Shown: in pieces, positions 1 to 7,080 of the stretch
Layout of the letters: every line of letters starts with the position of its first letter
Position numbering within the stretch: the first letter of the stretch is position 1
NCBI RefSeq assembly: GCF_946480305.1
Contig: NZ_CAMLJQ010000037.1
Location: 1-43,390, forward strand
Reading direction: 5' to 3'
Origin: an uncultured Caldimonas sp.
Lineage (GTDB): Bacteria > Pseudomonadota > Gammaproteobacteria > Burkholderiales > Burkholderiaceae
DNA length: 43,390 bases
Position numbers and translations under genes: made by a program
Notes under the pieces: generated by a model
What the model saw: only the letters and a program-made list of their open reading frames with translations
Told to the model about the DNA's origin: nothing
Databases searched by the model: none

Positions 1-2
1 AG

Positions 3-632
3 TTGCACGCCGGTGGCGGCAACGACACGCTGTATGGCCGTGACGGCGACGACACGCTGCATGGCGACGACGGAGACGACAAGCTGTACGGCGAGGATGG
101 CAACAACACCTTGCTTGGTGGGGGAGGCAACGACTTCCTGCAAGGGGGCGCCGGCGACGATGTGCTCATCGGCGGCGAGGGCTCCGACACACTGTACGGA
201 AGCCAAGGCAACGACACGTACCACAGCCAAGGCGGGTACATGTACGACAACAGCACGACGTCCAACGATCTGTACCACTTTGCTCGTGGCTGGGGCTACA
301 ACTCCATGGATGACATGGGCGGCAGCAGCGATCGCGTCCAAGTGGCAGAGGGCGTTGCCGCGGACCAACTCTGGTTCTCGAAGGACGGCACCGCGTTGGT
401 GATGAACGTCATCGGCACCAGTGATTCGCTGAAAGTCTTTGGTTGGTTCAGCAGCAATGCTCGCAAGATCGAGACGATCGAGCTGTCCAATGGCGAGAAG
501 CTGAACACCAGCGGAGTACAAGCCCTCGTCGACGCGATGGCCGCATTCGCTCCCCCGGCTGCCGGCCAGACGACGCTGCCCGAGAACTATCAGTCGTCGC
601 TCAATGGGGTGATCGCGGCCAACTGGAACTGA
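3..632 (+). CDS. RTX (calcium-binding repeat) protein, C-terminal part
   Basis: The reading frame is open at the left edge, so only the last ~209 residues are present; the apparent start is not real. About eight glycine/aspartate nonapeptides (type GGxGxDxLx, e.g. [18 protein letters not shown]) fill the first ~75 residues. These are RTX repeats, which bind calcium and fold after secretion. A ~130-residue tail follows ([25 protein letters not shown], ending IAANWN). This tail is typical of large betaproteobacterial RTX proteins and should carry the uncleaved type I secretion signal. The catalytic or adhesive part lies outside the window, so toxin, adhesin or enzyme cannot be told apart. A strong terminator follows. 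Confidence 0.88.
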   Translation: MHAGGGNDTLYGRDGDDTLHGDDGDDKLYGEDGNNTLLGGGGNDFLQGGAGDDVLIGGEGSDTLYGSQGNDTYHSQGGYMYDNSTTSNDLYHFARGWGYNSMDDMGGSSDRVQVAEGVAADQLWFSKDGTALVMNVIGTSDSLKVFGWFSSNARKIETIELSNGEKLNTSGVQALVDAMAAFAPPAAGQTTLPENYQSSLNGVIAANWN

Positions 633-663
633 TCTCCTTCAGCACATCGAAAGCTGAACCCAA

Positions 664-692
664 AAAAGAGGAGCCTCGCGGCTCCTCTTTTT
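664..692. terminator. Bidirectional intrinsic terminator
   Basis: A perfect 8-bp stem (GAGGAGCC / GGCTCCTC, 668-687) with loop TCGC is flanked by an A-run on the left and a T-run on the right. It can stop transcription from the RTX gene on the plus strand and from the aminotransferase gene on the minus strand, which ends at 721. Confidence 0.9.
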
Positions 693-720
693 CTTTCTGT
701 TTCCCGATCGAGCAGCGGGC

Positions 721-1968
721 CTACACGACCCCCCTCACCCCCTGCAACCCACTCTCCAACTCCGCCATCCCGGTCGGCAGATCCACCTTCGCGCCCAGAT
801 CGCGCATCGTCGACCCCAGCGCGTGCACCGTGCGGAACAGGTTGTGCGCCCGGCACTGCTCGCCCATCTGCCCGATGCGCACGATGGGCAGGCCGAAGGA
901 GCCGGAGATCTCGACGTGATACCGGCTGGAGATGTGCGAGCACACCTGCGTGTTGGCGATGCCTTCCGGCACGGTGATGCCGATCACCGAGTTGAGCCGT
1001 GCGGAGGGCGGCGTGTAGAGCGCCAGCCCCATCGCCTCGATGCTCCGCTGTAGCGCGAGCGAGCAGCGCGCGTGCCGTTCGAAGCGCACCGGCAGCGTCT
1101 CGGCGCACACCAGCCGCAGCGCTTCGTGCAGCGCCAGCACGCCGGAGACCGGCGCGGTGTAGTGGTACCCGCCCTTGTGCCAGAAGTTCTCGGCCAGCTT
1201 CGCGTCCAGGCACCAGTGGGTGTTGGGCGTGGTGCGGGCGTTGATGGCCTCCCAGGCATCGTTCGAGAAGGCGATCAGCGACACGCCGGGAATCGAGGCC
1301 AGCCCCTTCTGCCCACCGGTGATCACGGCGTCGATCTGCCAGGCGTCCATTTCCAGCGGCATCGTGCTCAGCGTGCAGACGGCGTCGACGATCACGAGGC
1401 AGCCGCGCGCCTTGGCGGCCTTGGCGATGGCCGGCAGCTCGCGGTTGAACACGGTGTTGGACGTTTCCCCTTGCACGATGGTCAGGCACTGCGGGCGGTG
1501 CCGGTCGAGCAGGCGCTCCACGTCGGCCGCGCCCGCGGCGCTGTTGGCCGGCACGTCGAAGTCGATCACCTCGGCGCCCAGGCGGCGCGCCATTTCGCCC
1601 ATCCGGCCGCTGAAAAAGCCGTTGCGCACGCACAGCACCCGGGTCGCGGGCTGCACCAGGTTGCAGATGGCCATTTCCATCGCGGCGGAGCCGGGGCCGG
1701 CGACGCCGAGCACCCAGTCGGAGCGGGTCTGGAAAACGTAGCGGGCCATCTCCTTGACCTGGCCGATGATGGTCGACATCGTCGAGCCGAGGTGGTTGAT
1801 GACGACCGAGTTGGCGCGGGCGACCGCGTCGGGGATGGGCACGGGGCCGGCGCCCATCATCAGCAGCGGATCGTCGGGGAGGATCTCGCTCAAGGGGCGC
1901 ACTTGCGGCGCGATGGGGTAGCCGGACAGTTCCGTCACGGAGCTACGGGGCAGATCGATGGGCTTCAT
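721..1968 (-). CDS. Class V aminotransferase (alanine-glyoxylate / pyridoxamine-pyruvate type)
   Basis: This is a PLP-dependent fold-type I enzyme of 415 residues. The motif GGQKGLAS carries the Schiff-base lysine (Lys221), and VIVDAVCTLS supplies the PLP-contacting aspartate. The N-terminal segment LLMMGAGPVPIP and the loop HLGSTM fit the alanine-glyoxylate, serine-glyoxylate and pyridoxamine-pyruvate aminotransferase group. The amino donor cannot be fixed from sequence alone. The ATG at 1968 was chosen because family similarity starts just after it; an in-frame ATG at 2022 would add 18 arginine/cysteine-rich residues. Neither start has a clear Shine-Dalgarno sequence. The gene appears to be a single transcription unit ending at the bidirectional terminator. 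Confidence 0.85.
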   Translation of the reverse strand: MKPIDLPRSSVTELSGYPIAPQVRPLSEILPDDPLLMMGAGPVPIPDAVARANSVVINHLGSTMSTIIGQVKEMARYVFQTRSDWVLGVAGPGSAAMEMAICNLVQPATRVLCVRNGFFSGRMGEMARRLGAEVIDFDVPANSAAGAADVERLLDRHRPQCLTIVQGETSNTVFNRELPAIAKAAKARGCLVIVDAVCTLSTMPLEMDAWQIDAVITGGQKGLASIPGVSLIAFSNDAWEAINARTTPNTHWCLDAKLAENFWHKGGYHYTAPVSGVLALHEALRLVCAETLPVRFERHARCSLALQRSIEAMGLALYTPPSARLNSVIGITVPEGIANTQVCSHISSRYHVEISGSFGLPIVRIGQMGEQCRAHNLFRTVHALGSTMRDLGAKVDLPTGMAELESGLQGVRGVV

Positions 1969-2137
1969 GGGGGGGCAGGCAGTTCGTGCGGGGCCGCACA
2001 AGTTAGCACAGCTTCGGTGCATGCTGGCAGCGCAGTGCCGCCACCGCCGACAGCCGTGTCGGCCGATGGCTGACGGTTTGTGCCCCGGCGCTATGGCGCA
2101 ATGGAGTCATGGCCGTGGCGGCCCAGGAGCCCAAGCA

Positions 2138-2356
2138 ATGCATTACATCGTCGACAAGGAAGACTTTCTCGAAGCGCTGAGCGAACTCGAAGAAGAGCTG
2201 TCTGCCGAGGCGCTCGACACCAGCAGCGTGCTCAGCCACTGCTGGCGCTGCGTGGCGTGCGAGACCGAGTACACCGCGTTCGAGATGATTCCGCCCCCCT
2301 CGCCCTGCGGCTGCGGGCACTACCAGTTGCTGCCGGTCATCCCGACGCTGCACTGA
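2138..2356 (+). CDS. Small Cys-rich (zinc-ribbon-like) hypothetical protein
   Basis: A 72-residue acidic protein. Its first ~30 residues look helical (EALSELEEEL). A cysteine cluster follows: CWRCVAC and, 20 residues later, CGCGH. That spacing could bind one zinc ion. AGGAG at 2125-2129 sits 8 nt before the ATG and supports this start over the longer open frame. The DUF3606 gene starts 4 nt after its stop codon, so the two are probably co-transcribed. No function is recognised. Confidence 0.7.
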   Translation: MHYIVDKEDFLEALSELEEELSAEALDTSSVLSHCWRCVACETEYTAFEMIPPPSPCGCGHYQLLPVIPTLH

Positions 2357-2360
2357 AGCC

Positions 2361-2564
2361 ATGGAACGGCGCGCGACATCTTCCGGCGAGCCCGACTGGA
2401 TCGACGCCTCGAACGAGGCCGAGATGCGGCGCTGGGCCGAGAAGCTGTCGGTCAGCGTCGAGACGCTGCACCGCGCCGTGCAGCAGGCGGGAACGAACGC
2501 CCAGCGGGTGGGCGAGTACCTGCTGCGCGAGCGGACCGACGACCACCGCGTGCCGGGTCGTTGA
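2361..2564 (+). CDS. DUF3606 family small protein
   Basis: A 67-residue protein. The pattern DWIDASNEAEMRRWAEKLSVS...LHRAVQQAGTNAQRVGEYL matches DUF3606, a short helical family common in proteobacteria. The family has no established biochemical function. It lies 4 nt downstream of the Cys-rich gene and is convergent with the H-NS-like gene, whose 3' end lies 2 nt away. Confidence 0.75.
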   Translation: MERRATSSGEPDWIDASNEAEMRRWAEKLSVSVETLHRAVQQAGTNAQRVGEYLLRERTDDHRVPGR

Positions 2565-2566
2565 GC

Positions 2567-2866
2567 TCAGACCTCGGTGTCCTGCGCGATGCGCAGTTCC
2601 TCGACCGTGTAGCCCTCCTGCAACAGCGCTCGGCGCAGCCAGTCGGGCTGGGAGCCGGCGCCGTCCCAGGTGTCGCCCGAGACCGGGTGCCGGTAGCGCG
2701 GCGGCAGTGGTTCGGCCGGCGGGGGCGCGGCCAGCGGCTCGCGCGCGGCCCTGGCGATGTCTTCCGGCTTGATCTGCCAGAACTCCATGAGAAAGCGGAT
2801 GCGTCGGCGTGCCGCTTCCTTCTCGGCTTCGAAACCTGAATCCGTTTCGGCGTCCGGGTGGCTCAT
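2567..2866 (-). CDS. H-NS family nucleoid-associated protein, small
   Basis: A 99-residue protein with the two-part H-NS layout. The N-terminal half is charged and helical (EKEAARRRIRFLMEFWQIKPEDIA). The C-terminal half has the family signature YRHPVSGDTWDGAGSQPDWL. In classical H-NS the loop after TW holds an RGR or QGR hook that enters the minor groove. Here it is DGAGSQ, with no basic residue, so DNA affinity may be weak or altered. The ATG at 2866 fits the usual family length; the open frame extends upstream to 3058, but that part is low-complexity and out of family. Confidence 0.75.
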   Translation of the reverse strand: MSHPDAETDSGFEAEKEAARRRIRFLMEFWQIKPEDIARAAREPLAAPPPAEPLPPRYRHPVSGDTWDGAGSQPDWLRRALLQEGYTVEELRIAQDTEV

Positions 2867-3190
2867 GAGGTCGGGGTTGGGGAGGGACAGCAGAAGCCCA
2901 GAGCATAGACGGTTTGCTCGGCCCGCCCCCGCGACCGGCCTGCCGTCTCTTCTGCACGTGGGCAGCGTCGGCGTGCCACCTCCTTCGTCAATGCAATCGC
3001 TTGGGAGTTTCCCTAGGCGGGCATCCTGCCCACTTTTCAACGGCCTCCGCCTCTTCATAGGGAAGCGAGACGCGTTGTCAGCCTTGCGTCAGTGCGACGT
3101 CAGGCCCTGTTGGTTTTGCGTCAGGACTCGGTCAGTCCCTGTGTGAATAGTCGGCTCCGTTTTCGATCCGACATCCACAGGAGACAACTG
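2867..3190. other. Intergenic control region between H-NS-like and MHS transporter genes
   Basis: A 324-bp gene-free region between divergent genes. The half near the transporter holds a phased GTCAG repeat array and a plausible -10 element. The last ~20 nt contain a strong ribosome-binding leader. The half near the H-NS-like gene shows no clear motif. Confidence 0.6.
3077..3150 (+). promoter_or_regulatory. Phased GTCAG direct-repeat array and -10 region for the MHS transporter
   Basis: GTCAG occurs at 3077, 3088, 3099, 3120 and 3131. The steps are 11, 11, 21 and 11 bp, so every copy lies on the same DNA face. In heptamer form (TTGTCAG, GCGTCAG, ACGTCAG) with 4-bp gaps this is the geometry of sites for OmpR/PhoB-family response regulators such as the Pho box. 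A -10-like TGTGAATAG lies at 3142-3150, about 6-8 bp after the last repeat, so the array would replace the -35 element. The identity of the regulator is an inference. Confidence 0.5.
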
Positions 3191-4858
3191 ATGGCAGCAG
3201 TTCTACCGGCGAGCGCCGCACCGGCCGCGCCGATGACCAAAGAGGAGAAGAAGGTCATCTTCGCCTCATCGCTCGGCACCGTGTTCGAGTGGTACGACTT
3301 CTATCTCTACGGTTCGCTGGCGGCCATCATCGCCAAGCAGTTCTTCTCGGGCCTGGACCCCACGTCCGCCTTCATCTTCGCGCTGCTCGCCTTTGCGGCG
3401 GGCTTCATCGTGCGTCCGTTCGGCGCACTGGTGTTCGGCCGGCTGGGCGACATGATCGGCCGCAAGTACACCTTCCTGGTCACCATCTTGCTGATGGGCC
3501 TGTCGACCTTCATCGTCGGCATCCTGCCCACCTACGCGTCCATCGGGGTCGCCGCGCCTGTGGTGCTGATCGTGTTGCGCCTGCTGCAGGGCCTGGCCCT
3601 CGGCGGTGAATACGGCGGTGCCGCGACCTATGTCGCCGAGCATGCACCGCACGGACGCCGCGGCGCCTACACGGCGTGGATCCAGACCACCGCGACGCTG
3701 GGCCTGTTCCTGTCGCTGATGGTGATCCTGGGCACCCGCACCTTGGTCGGCGAAGAGGCGTTCAACGCCTGGGGTTGGCGCGTTCCGTTCATCGTCTCCA
3801 TCGTGCTGCTCGGCATCTCGGTGTGGATCCGCATGAGCATGAACGAGTCGCCTGCCTTCCAGAAGATGAAGTCCGAAGGCAAGACGTCCAAGGCGCCCCT
3901 GAGCGAGTCGTTCGGCCAGTGGAAGAACCTGAAGATCGTGATCCTCGCGCTGGTGGGTCTCGTGGCCGGCCAGGCCGTCGTCTGGTACACGGGCCAGTTC
4001 TATGCGCTGTTCTTCCTGACGCAGGCGCTGAAGGTCGATGCCGGTACGGCGAACGTGCTCATCGCGATCTCGCTGCTGATCGGCACGCCGTTCTTCGTCG
4101 TGTTCGGCACGCTCTCCGACAAGATCGGCCGCAAGCCGATCATCCTGGCAGGCTGCCTGCTGGCGGCGCTGACCTACTTCCCGCTGTTCAAGGCATTGAC
4201 CAACGCGGCCAATCCGGATCTCGCCAAGGCGCAGGCCACGGCGCCGGTCGCCGTGGTGGCCAACCCTGACGAGTGCTCGTTCCAGTTCAACCCCACCGGC
4301 ACTGCCAAGTTCACCAGCTCGTGCGACATCGCCAAGCAGGTGCTGGCCGCCAGTTCGGTGAACTACGAGTCGGTGGCCGGCACGGGCACGGCGCAGGTGA
4401 AGGTCGGTGACACGGTCATCATGTCGTACGACGCCAAGCAGTTCAGCGGGGACGCGCTCAAGGCCAAGGACGCCGAGTTCAAGAAGGCCGTGGCCGACGC
4501 CGTGAAGGCTGCCGGATACCCCGCGAAGGCGGACCCCGCCAAGATCAACAAGCCGATGATCATCGGGATCCTGGTACTGCTGGTGATCTACGTGACCATG
4601 GTGTACGGCCCCATCGCCGCCATGCTGGTCGAGCTGTTCCCCACCCGCATCCGCTACACGTCGATGAGCCTGCCGTATCACATCGGCAACGGCTGGTTCG
4701 GCGGGCTGCTGCCGACCATCTCGTTCGCGATCGTGGCCCAGACCGGCAACATCTACAACGGGCTGTGGTACCCGATCATCATCGCGCTCGTGACCTTCGT
4801 GGTCGGTGCGCTGTTCGTTCGCGAGACCAAGGACCGCGACATCTTTGCCCACGACTGA
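3191..4858 (+). CDS. MHS-family (MFS) metabolite:H+ symporter with large loop insert
   Basis: A 555-residue inner-membrane protein. SSLGTVFEWYDFYLYG in TM1 and GRLGDMIGRKYTF between TM2 and TM3 are hallmarks of the metabolite:H+ symporter group of the major facilitator superfamily (ProP, ShiA, KgtP, CitA relatives). LQGLALGGEYGGAATYVAEHAP is the TM4 signature. A second GTLSDKIGRKP motif marks the start of the C-terminal half. Residues ~337-452 form a soluble insert with two cysteines between late transmembrane segments, probably periplasmic, making the protein about 100 residues longer than classical members. The substrate is probably an organic acid or osmolyte. ACAGGAG lies 5-8 nt before the ATG. 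Control is probably through the upstream GTCAG array. Confidence 0.88.
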   Translation: MAAVLPASAAPAAPMTKEEKKVIFASSLGTVFEWYDFYLYGSLAAIIAKQFFSGLDPTSAFIFALLAFAAGFIVRPFGALVFGRLGDMIGRKYTFLVTILLMGLSTFIVGILPTYASIGVAAPVVLIVLRLLQGLALGGEYGGAATYVAEHAPHGRRGAYTAWIQTTATLGLFLSLMVILGTRTLVGEEAFNAWGWRVPFIVSIVLLGISVWIRMSMNESPAFQKMKSEGKTSKAPLSESFGQWKNLKIVILALVGLVAGQAVVWYTGQFYALFFLTQALKVDAGTANVLIAISLLIGTPFFVVFGTLSDKIGRKPIILAGCLLAALTYFPLFKALTNAANPDLAKAQATAPVAVVANPDECSFQFNPTGTAKFTSSCDIAKQVLAASSVNYESVAGTGTAQVKVGDTVIMSYDAKQFSGDALKAKDAEFKKAVADAVKAAGYPAKADPAKINKPMIIGILVLLVIYVTMVYGPIAAMLVELFPTRIRYTSMSLPYHIGNGWFGGLLPTISFAIVAQTGNIYNGLWYPIIIALVTFVVGALFVRETKDRDIFAHD

Positions 4859-4875
4859 CCGAAGGGAGAACCAGC

Positions 4876-5022
4876 ATGTGGAAACTGCTCGCCGGATTCG
4901 CCGTCTTCTCGGCTGCTGCGATCGTGATGCTCATGAATGGTGGCGACATCGACATGGGCGGCGAGAAGCACGGCGCTGAAGCGACTCACGCCGAAGCACC
5001 GGCCGCCGGGGCCAGCAAGTAA
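4876..5022 (+). CDS. Single-pass membrane mini-protein next to the transporter
   Basis: A 48-residue protein: one hydrophobic helix (LLAGFAVFSAAAIVMLM) followed by a short polar, His/Glu/Ala-rich tail. GGGAG lies 7-8 nt before the ATG. It starts 17 nt after the transporter stop and is followed by a terminator, so it belongs to the transporter transcript. It may be a small accessory subunit or modulator of the transporter. No family was recognised and the role is inference from position only. Confidence 0.65.
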   Translation: MWKLLAGFAVFSAAAIVMLMNGGDIDMGGEKHGAEATHAEAPAAGASK

Positions 5023-5039
5023 GGCGGCGGCTCGAATGA

Positions 5040-5070
5040 ACAGCGCGGCGTCATGCCGCGCTGTTTTTTT
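5040..5070 (+). terminator. Intrinsic terminator after the transporter operon
   Basis: Inverted repeat ACAGCGCGGC / GCCGCGCTGT with a 4-nt loop is followed directly by eight T residues. It ends the MHS transporter and mini-protein transcript ahead of the convergent DUF294 gene. Confidence 0.9.
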
Positions 5071-5094
5071 TGTGGCGTGCGGTGCGGCGCTCTT

Positions 5095-6987
5095 TCAGCG
5101 CACGTAGTCCAGCTGCACGCGCTGCTGCAGGCGCCGCGCCACGCGGAAGCATTCCTTCAGCATGCGGCGGTCGATGTCGTTCAGCGCATCGAGCCGCACC
5201 ACGTTCGGGTTGGTGGCGCCTGCTGGCGCGAGGCCGTTGAGCTGTGTGCGCAGGCGCAGCATCTGCAGGTATTCGAAGGCGGTGACCCAGGCCTCGGCCT
5301 GCGGGGCATCGACGTTCTGCGCGCGTGCTATCGCTTCCAGCCGGCGGCGCGTGTTCACTTCCGGCAGTCCGAGCATCAGGCACTGCAGCCGGGCGACGTC
5401 GACGAAGATCGCCGTGCCCAGCATCTTGAGGTCCACCGTCGGCACGCCGTCGATGGTTTTCGAGTCGATGCCGCCCAGCCAGGTGAGCGGCACGCGACGG
5501 CGCAGCAGTTCTTCGGCCAGCAGGTGGCCGAAGCGCGCGTTGTCCTTGGCGCGCTCGGTGATGAACCCGCGCAGCGGTGCGGCCAGCGCCAGGTTGCCCA
5601 CCAGCGGGCGCAGGTCGAAGTAGATGTTGGCGGCGAGCAGGTCCTCGGGCGAGCCCTGCCCGATCCAGCGGCTGAAGCGGGCGCGCCACTCCTGCGGCGT
5701 CAGGCAGCATTCGGGGTTGCTCGCCATCACGTTGCCTTTGCACAGCGGGTAGCCGCAGGCGTCCAGTGCCTCGTTGACCTCGCGCGCAAAGGCGAGCCAG
5801 GCCGGTCGGTCGGCATCGGGCGCGTCGCTCTCGAAAACGAGGCCGTTGTCCTGATCGGTGGCGATGGTCTGCTCCGAGCGGCCCTCGGAGCCGAAGGCGA
5901 CCCAGCTCGCGCGCTGCATGTCGAGCCCGTGACGGGCCGCCACCAGGGCCACCAGCCGCTCGGTCAGCACGTCGTTCAGGTGGCTCACCAGTTCCGTCAG
6001 CTGCTTGGCCTGCACGCCCTGGCCGAGCAGGTTGCGCGCGAACGCGCGCAGCTGCTGGGCCAGCGTCTGCAGGGTGGGCACGTCGGCTGCCGCGCGCAGA
6101 TCGGTGCTGAGCTGGTTGAGCGACAGTCGGTGCAGCGCGAACAGGTCGCGCTCGGAGACCATGCCGATCAACCGCCCGTGTCGGGTGACGGGCACGTGCC
6201 GGATGCCGTGGTGGGCCATCAGCAGCGCTGCGTCCTGTGCGGTGTGGGCGTCGGTGAGGCTGTGCAGCGGCGTGCTCATCACGCTCGAGATCGGCGTGGC
6301 GAGCGGCACCTGCGCGAGTGCCACGCGGTCGAGCAGGTCGTGCCGGGTGAGGATGCCGACCGGCACGCCCGAGGCTTGCGCCACCACGATGGAGCCGATG
6401 CGGCGCCGGCTCATCTGTGCCAGGGCCTCCTGCAGCGGCGTGTGCGGCAGGCACGCTTCCGGGGCGCCAATGCACAGCGCGCCGAGCCGGGTCTCGAGCG
6501 ACTGCGCGGCGAGCGTCTGCGACACCAGCGTCGCCTGCACCGCCTGGCGCGACGCCTCGGCAAAGCGCGGCAGCCGCCGTTGCAGCACGTCGGCGAACGG
6601 CGGGCTGGCAGCCGCCAGCGCCTGGGCGTGCTCGCGCTCGATGACGAGGCAGCGGGTGTCCGCCTGCGCGCTGTAGGTGGCCATCACGGCCCGCTGCTCG
6701 CGCAGTGCTGCCACGGGGAACATGTCGCCACGTTCGTACTGGAAGCCGCCCTCGTGCCGGTCGGTCACGCCCAGCACGCCGGAGATGGCGCCGTCGAGCA
6801 CGAGGTAGAGCCGCTGCACGACGCCGTCGCCCGGCGCCACCACCTGCTGGCCCGTCGCAAAGCGCTGCTCGTGCGCATGCGCGATGAAGAAGTCGAGGTG
6901 CGCGGGCTCCATCTGCGAGAAGGGCAGATGGCGGCGCACCTCGTCACGCAGCGCGGCGGCGTTATCGGGCGGGCTCGTGTCGCTCAT
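5095..6987 (-). CDS. cNMP-binding / CBS-pair / DUF294 nucleotidyltransferase-like protein
   Basis: A 630-residue cytoplasmic regulator-like protein. Domain order: cyclic-nucleotide-binding-like domain (~15-130, GDGVVQRLYLVLDGAISG), a CBS pair (~155-270, RIGSIVVAQ...GILTRHDLLD and IRHVPVT...GMVSERDLF), a DUF294 putative nucleotidyltransferase domain (~300-450, GSEGRSEQTIATDQDNG) and a DUF294 C-terminal domain. This architecture is often found beside acetate or organic-acid permeases and is thought to sense nucleotides; the reaction is not settled. It is convergent with the MHS transporter genes. The ATG at 6987 has GGAG about 9 nt upstream; a longer frame to 7071 is Arg/Pro-rich and unlikely. 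Confidence 0.85.
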   Translation of the reverse strand: MSDTSPPDNAAALRDEVRRHLPFSQMEPAHLDFFIAHAHEQRFATGQQVVAPGDGVVQRLYLVLDGAISGVLGVTDRHEGGFQYERGDMFPVAALREQRAVMATYSAQADTRCLVIEREHAQALAAASPPFADVLQRRLPRFAEASRQAVQATLVSQTLAAQSLETRLGALCIGAPEACLPHTPLQEALAQMSRRRIGSIVVAQASGVPVGILTRHDLLDRVALAQVPLATPISSVMSTPLHSLTDAHTAQDAALLMAHHGIRHVPVTRHGRLIGMVSERDLFALHRLSLNQLSTDLRAAADVPTLQTLAQQLRAFARNLLGQGVQAKQLTELVSHLNDVLTERLVALVAARHGLDMQRASWVAFGSEGRSEQTIATDQDNGLVFESDAPDADRPAWLAFAREVNEALDACGYPLCKGNVMASNPECCLTPQEWRARFSRWIGQGSPEDLLAANIYFDLRPLVGNLALAAPLRGFITERAKDNARFGHLLAEELLRRRVPLTWLGGIDSKTIDGVPTVDLKMLGTAIFVDVARLQCLMLGLPEVNTRRRLEAIARAQNVDAPQAEAWVTAFEYLQMLRLRTQLNGLAPAGATNPNVVRLDALNDIDRRMLKECFRVARRLQQRVQLDYVR

Positions 6988-7080
6988 CGGCTGAGGCTCC
7001 AGCGCGCCGGGGCCGGCGCGGCCAGGCCCGATCTTGCCTCGGCGCGGCCCGTCTGTGTTGGCCCCCGTCAAGCGGTGCGG

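Noticed and set aside
20..230. Regular short repeats that might suggest a tandem array or CRISPR-like structure.
   Set aside because: They are 27-bp units encoding RTX nonapeptides, in frame, without conserved palindromic repeats or unique spacers.
1958..2356. A longer 132-codon version of the small Cys-rich gene.
   Set aside because: The ATG at 2138 has a good ribosome-binding site, and the upstream extension is Arg/Gln/Pro-rich with no pattern.
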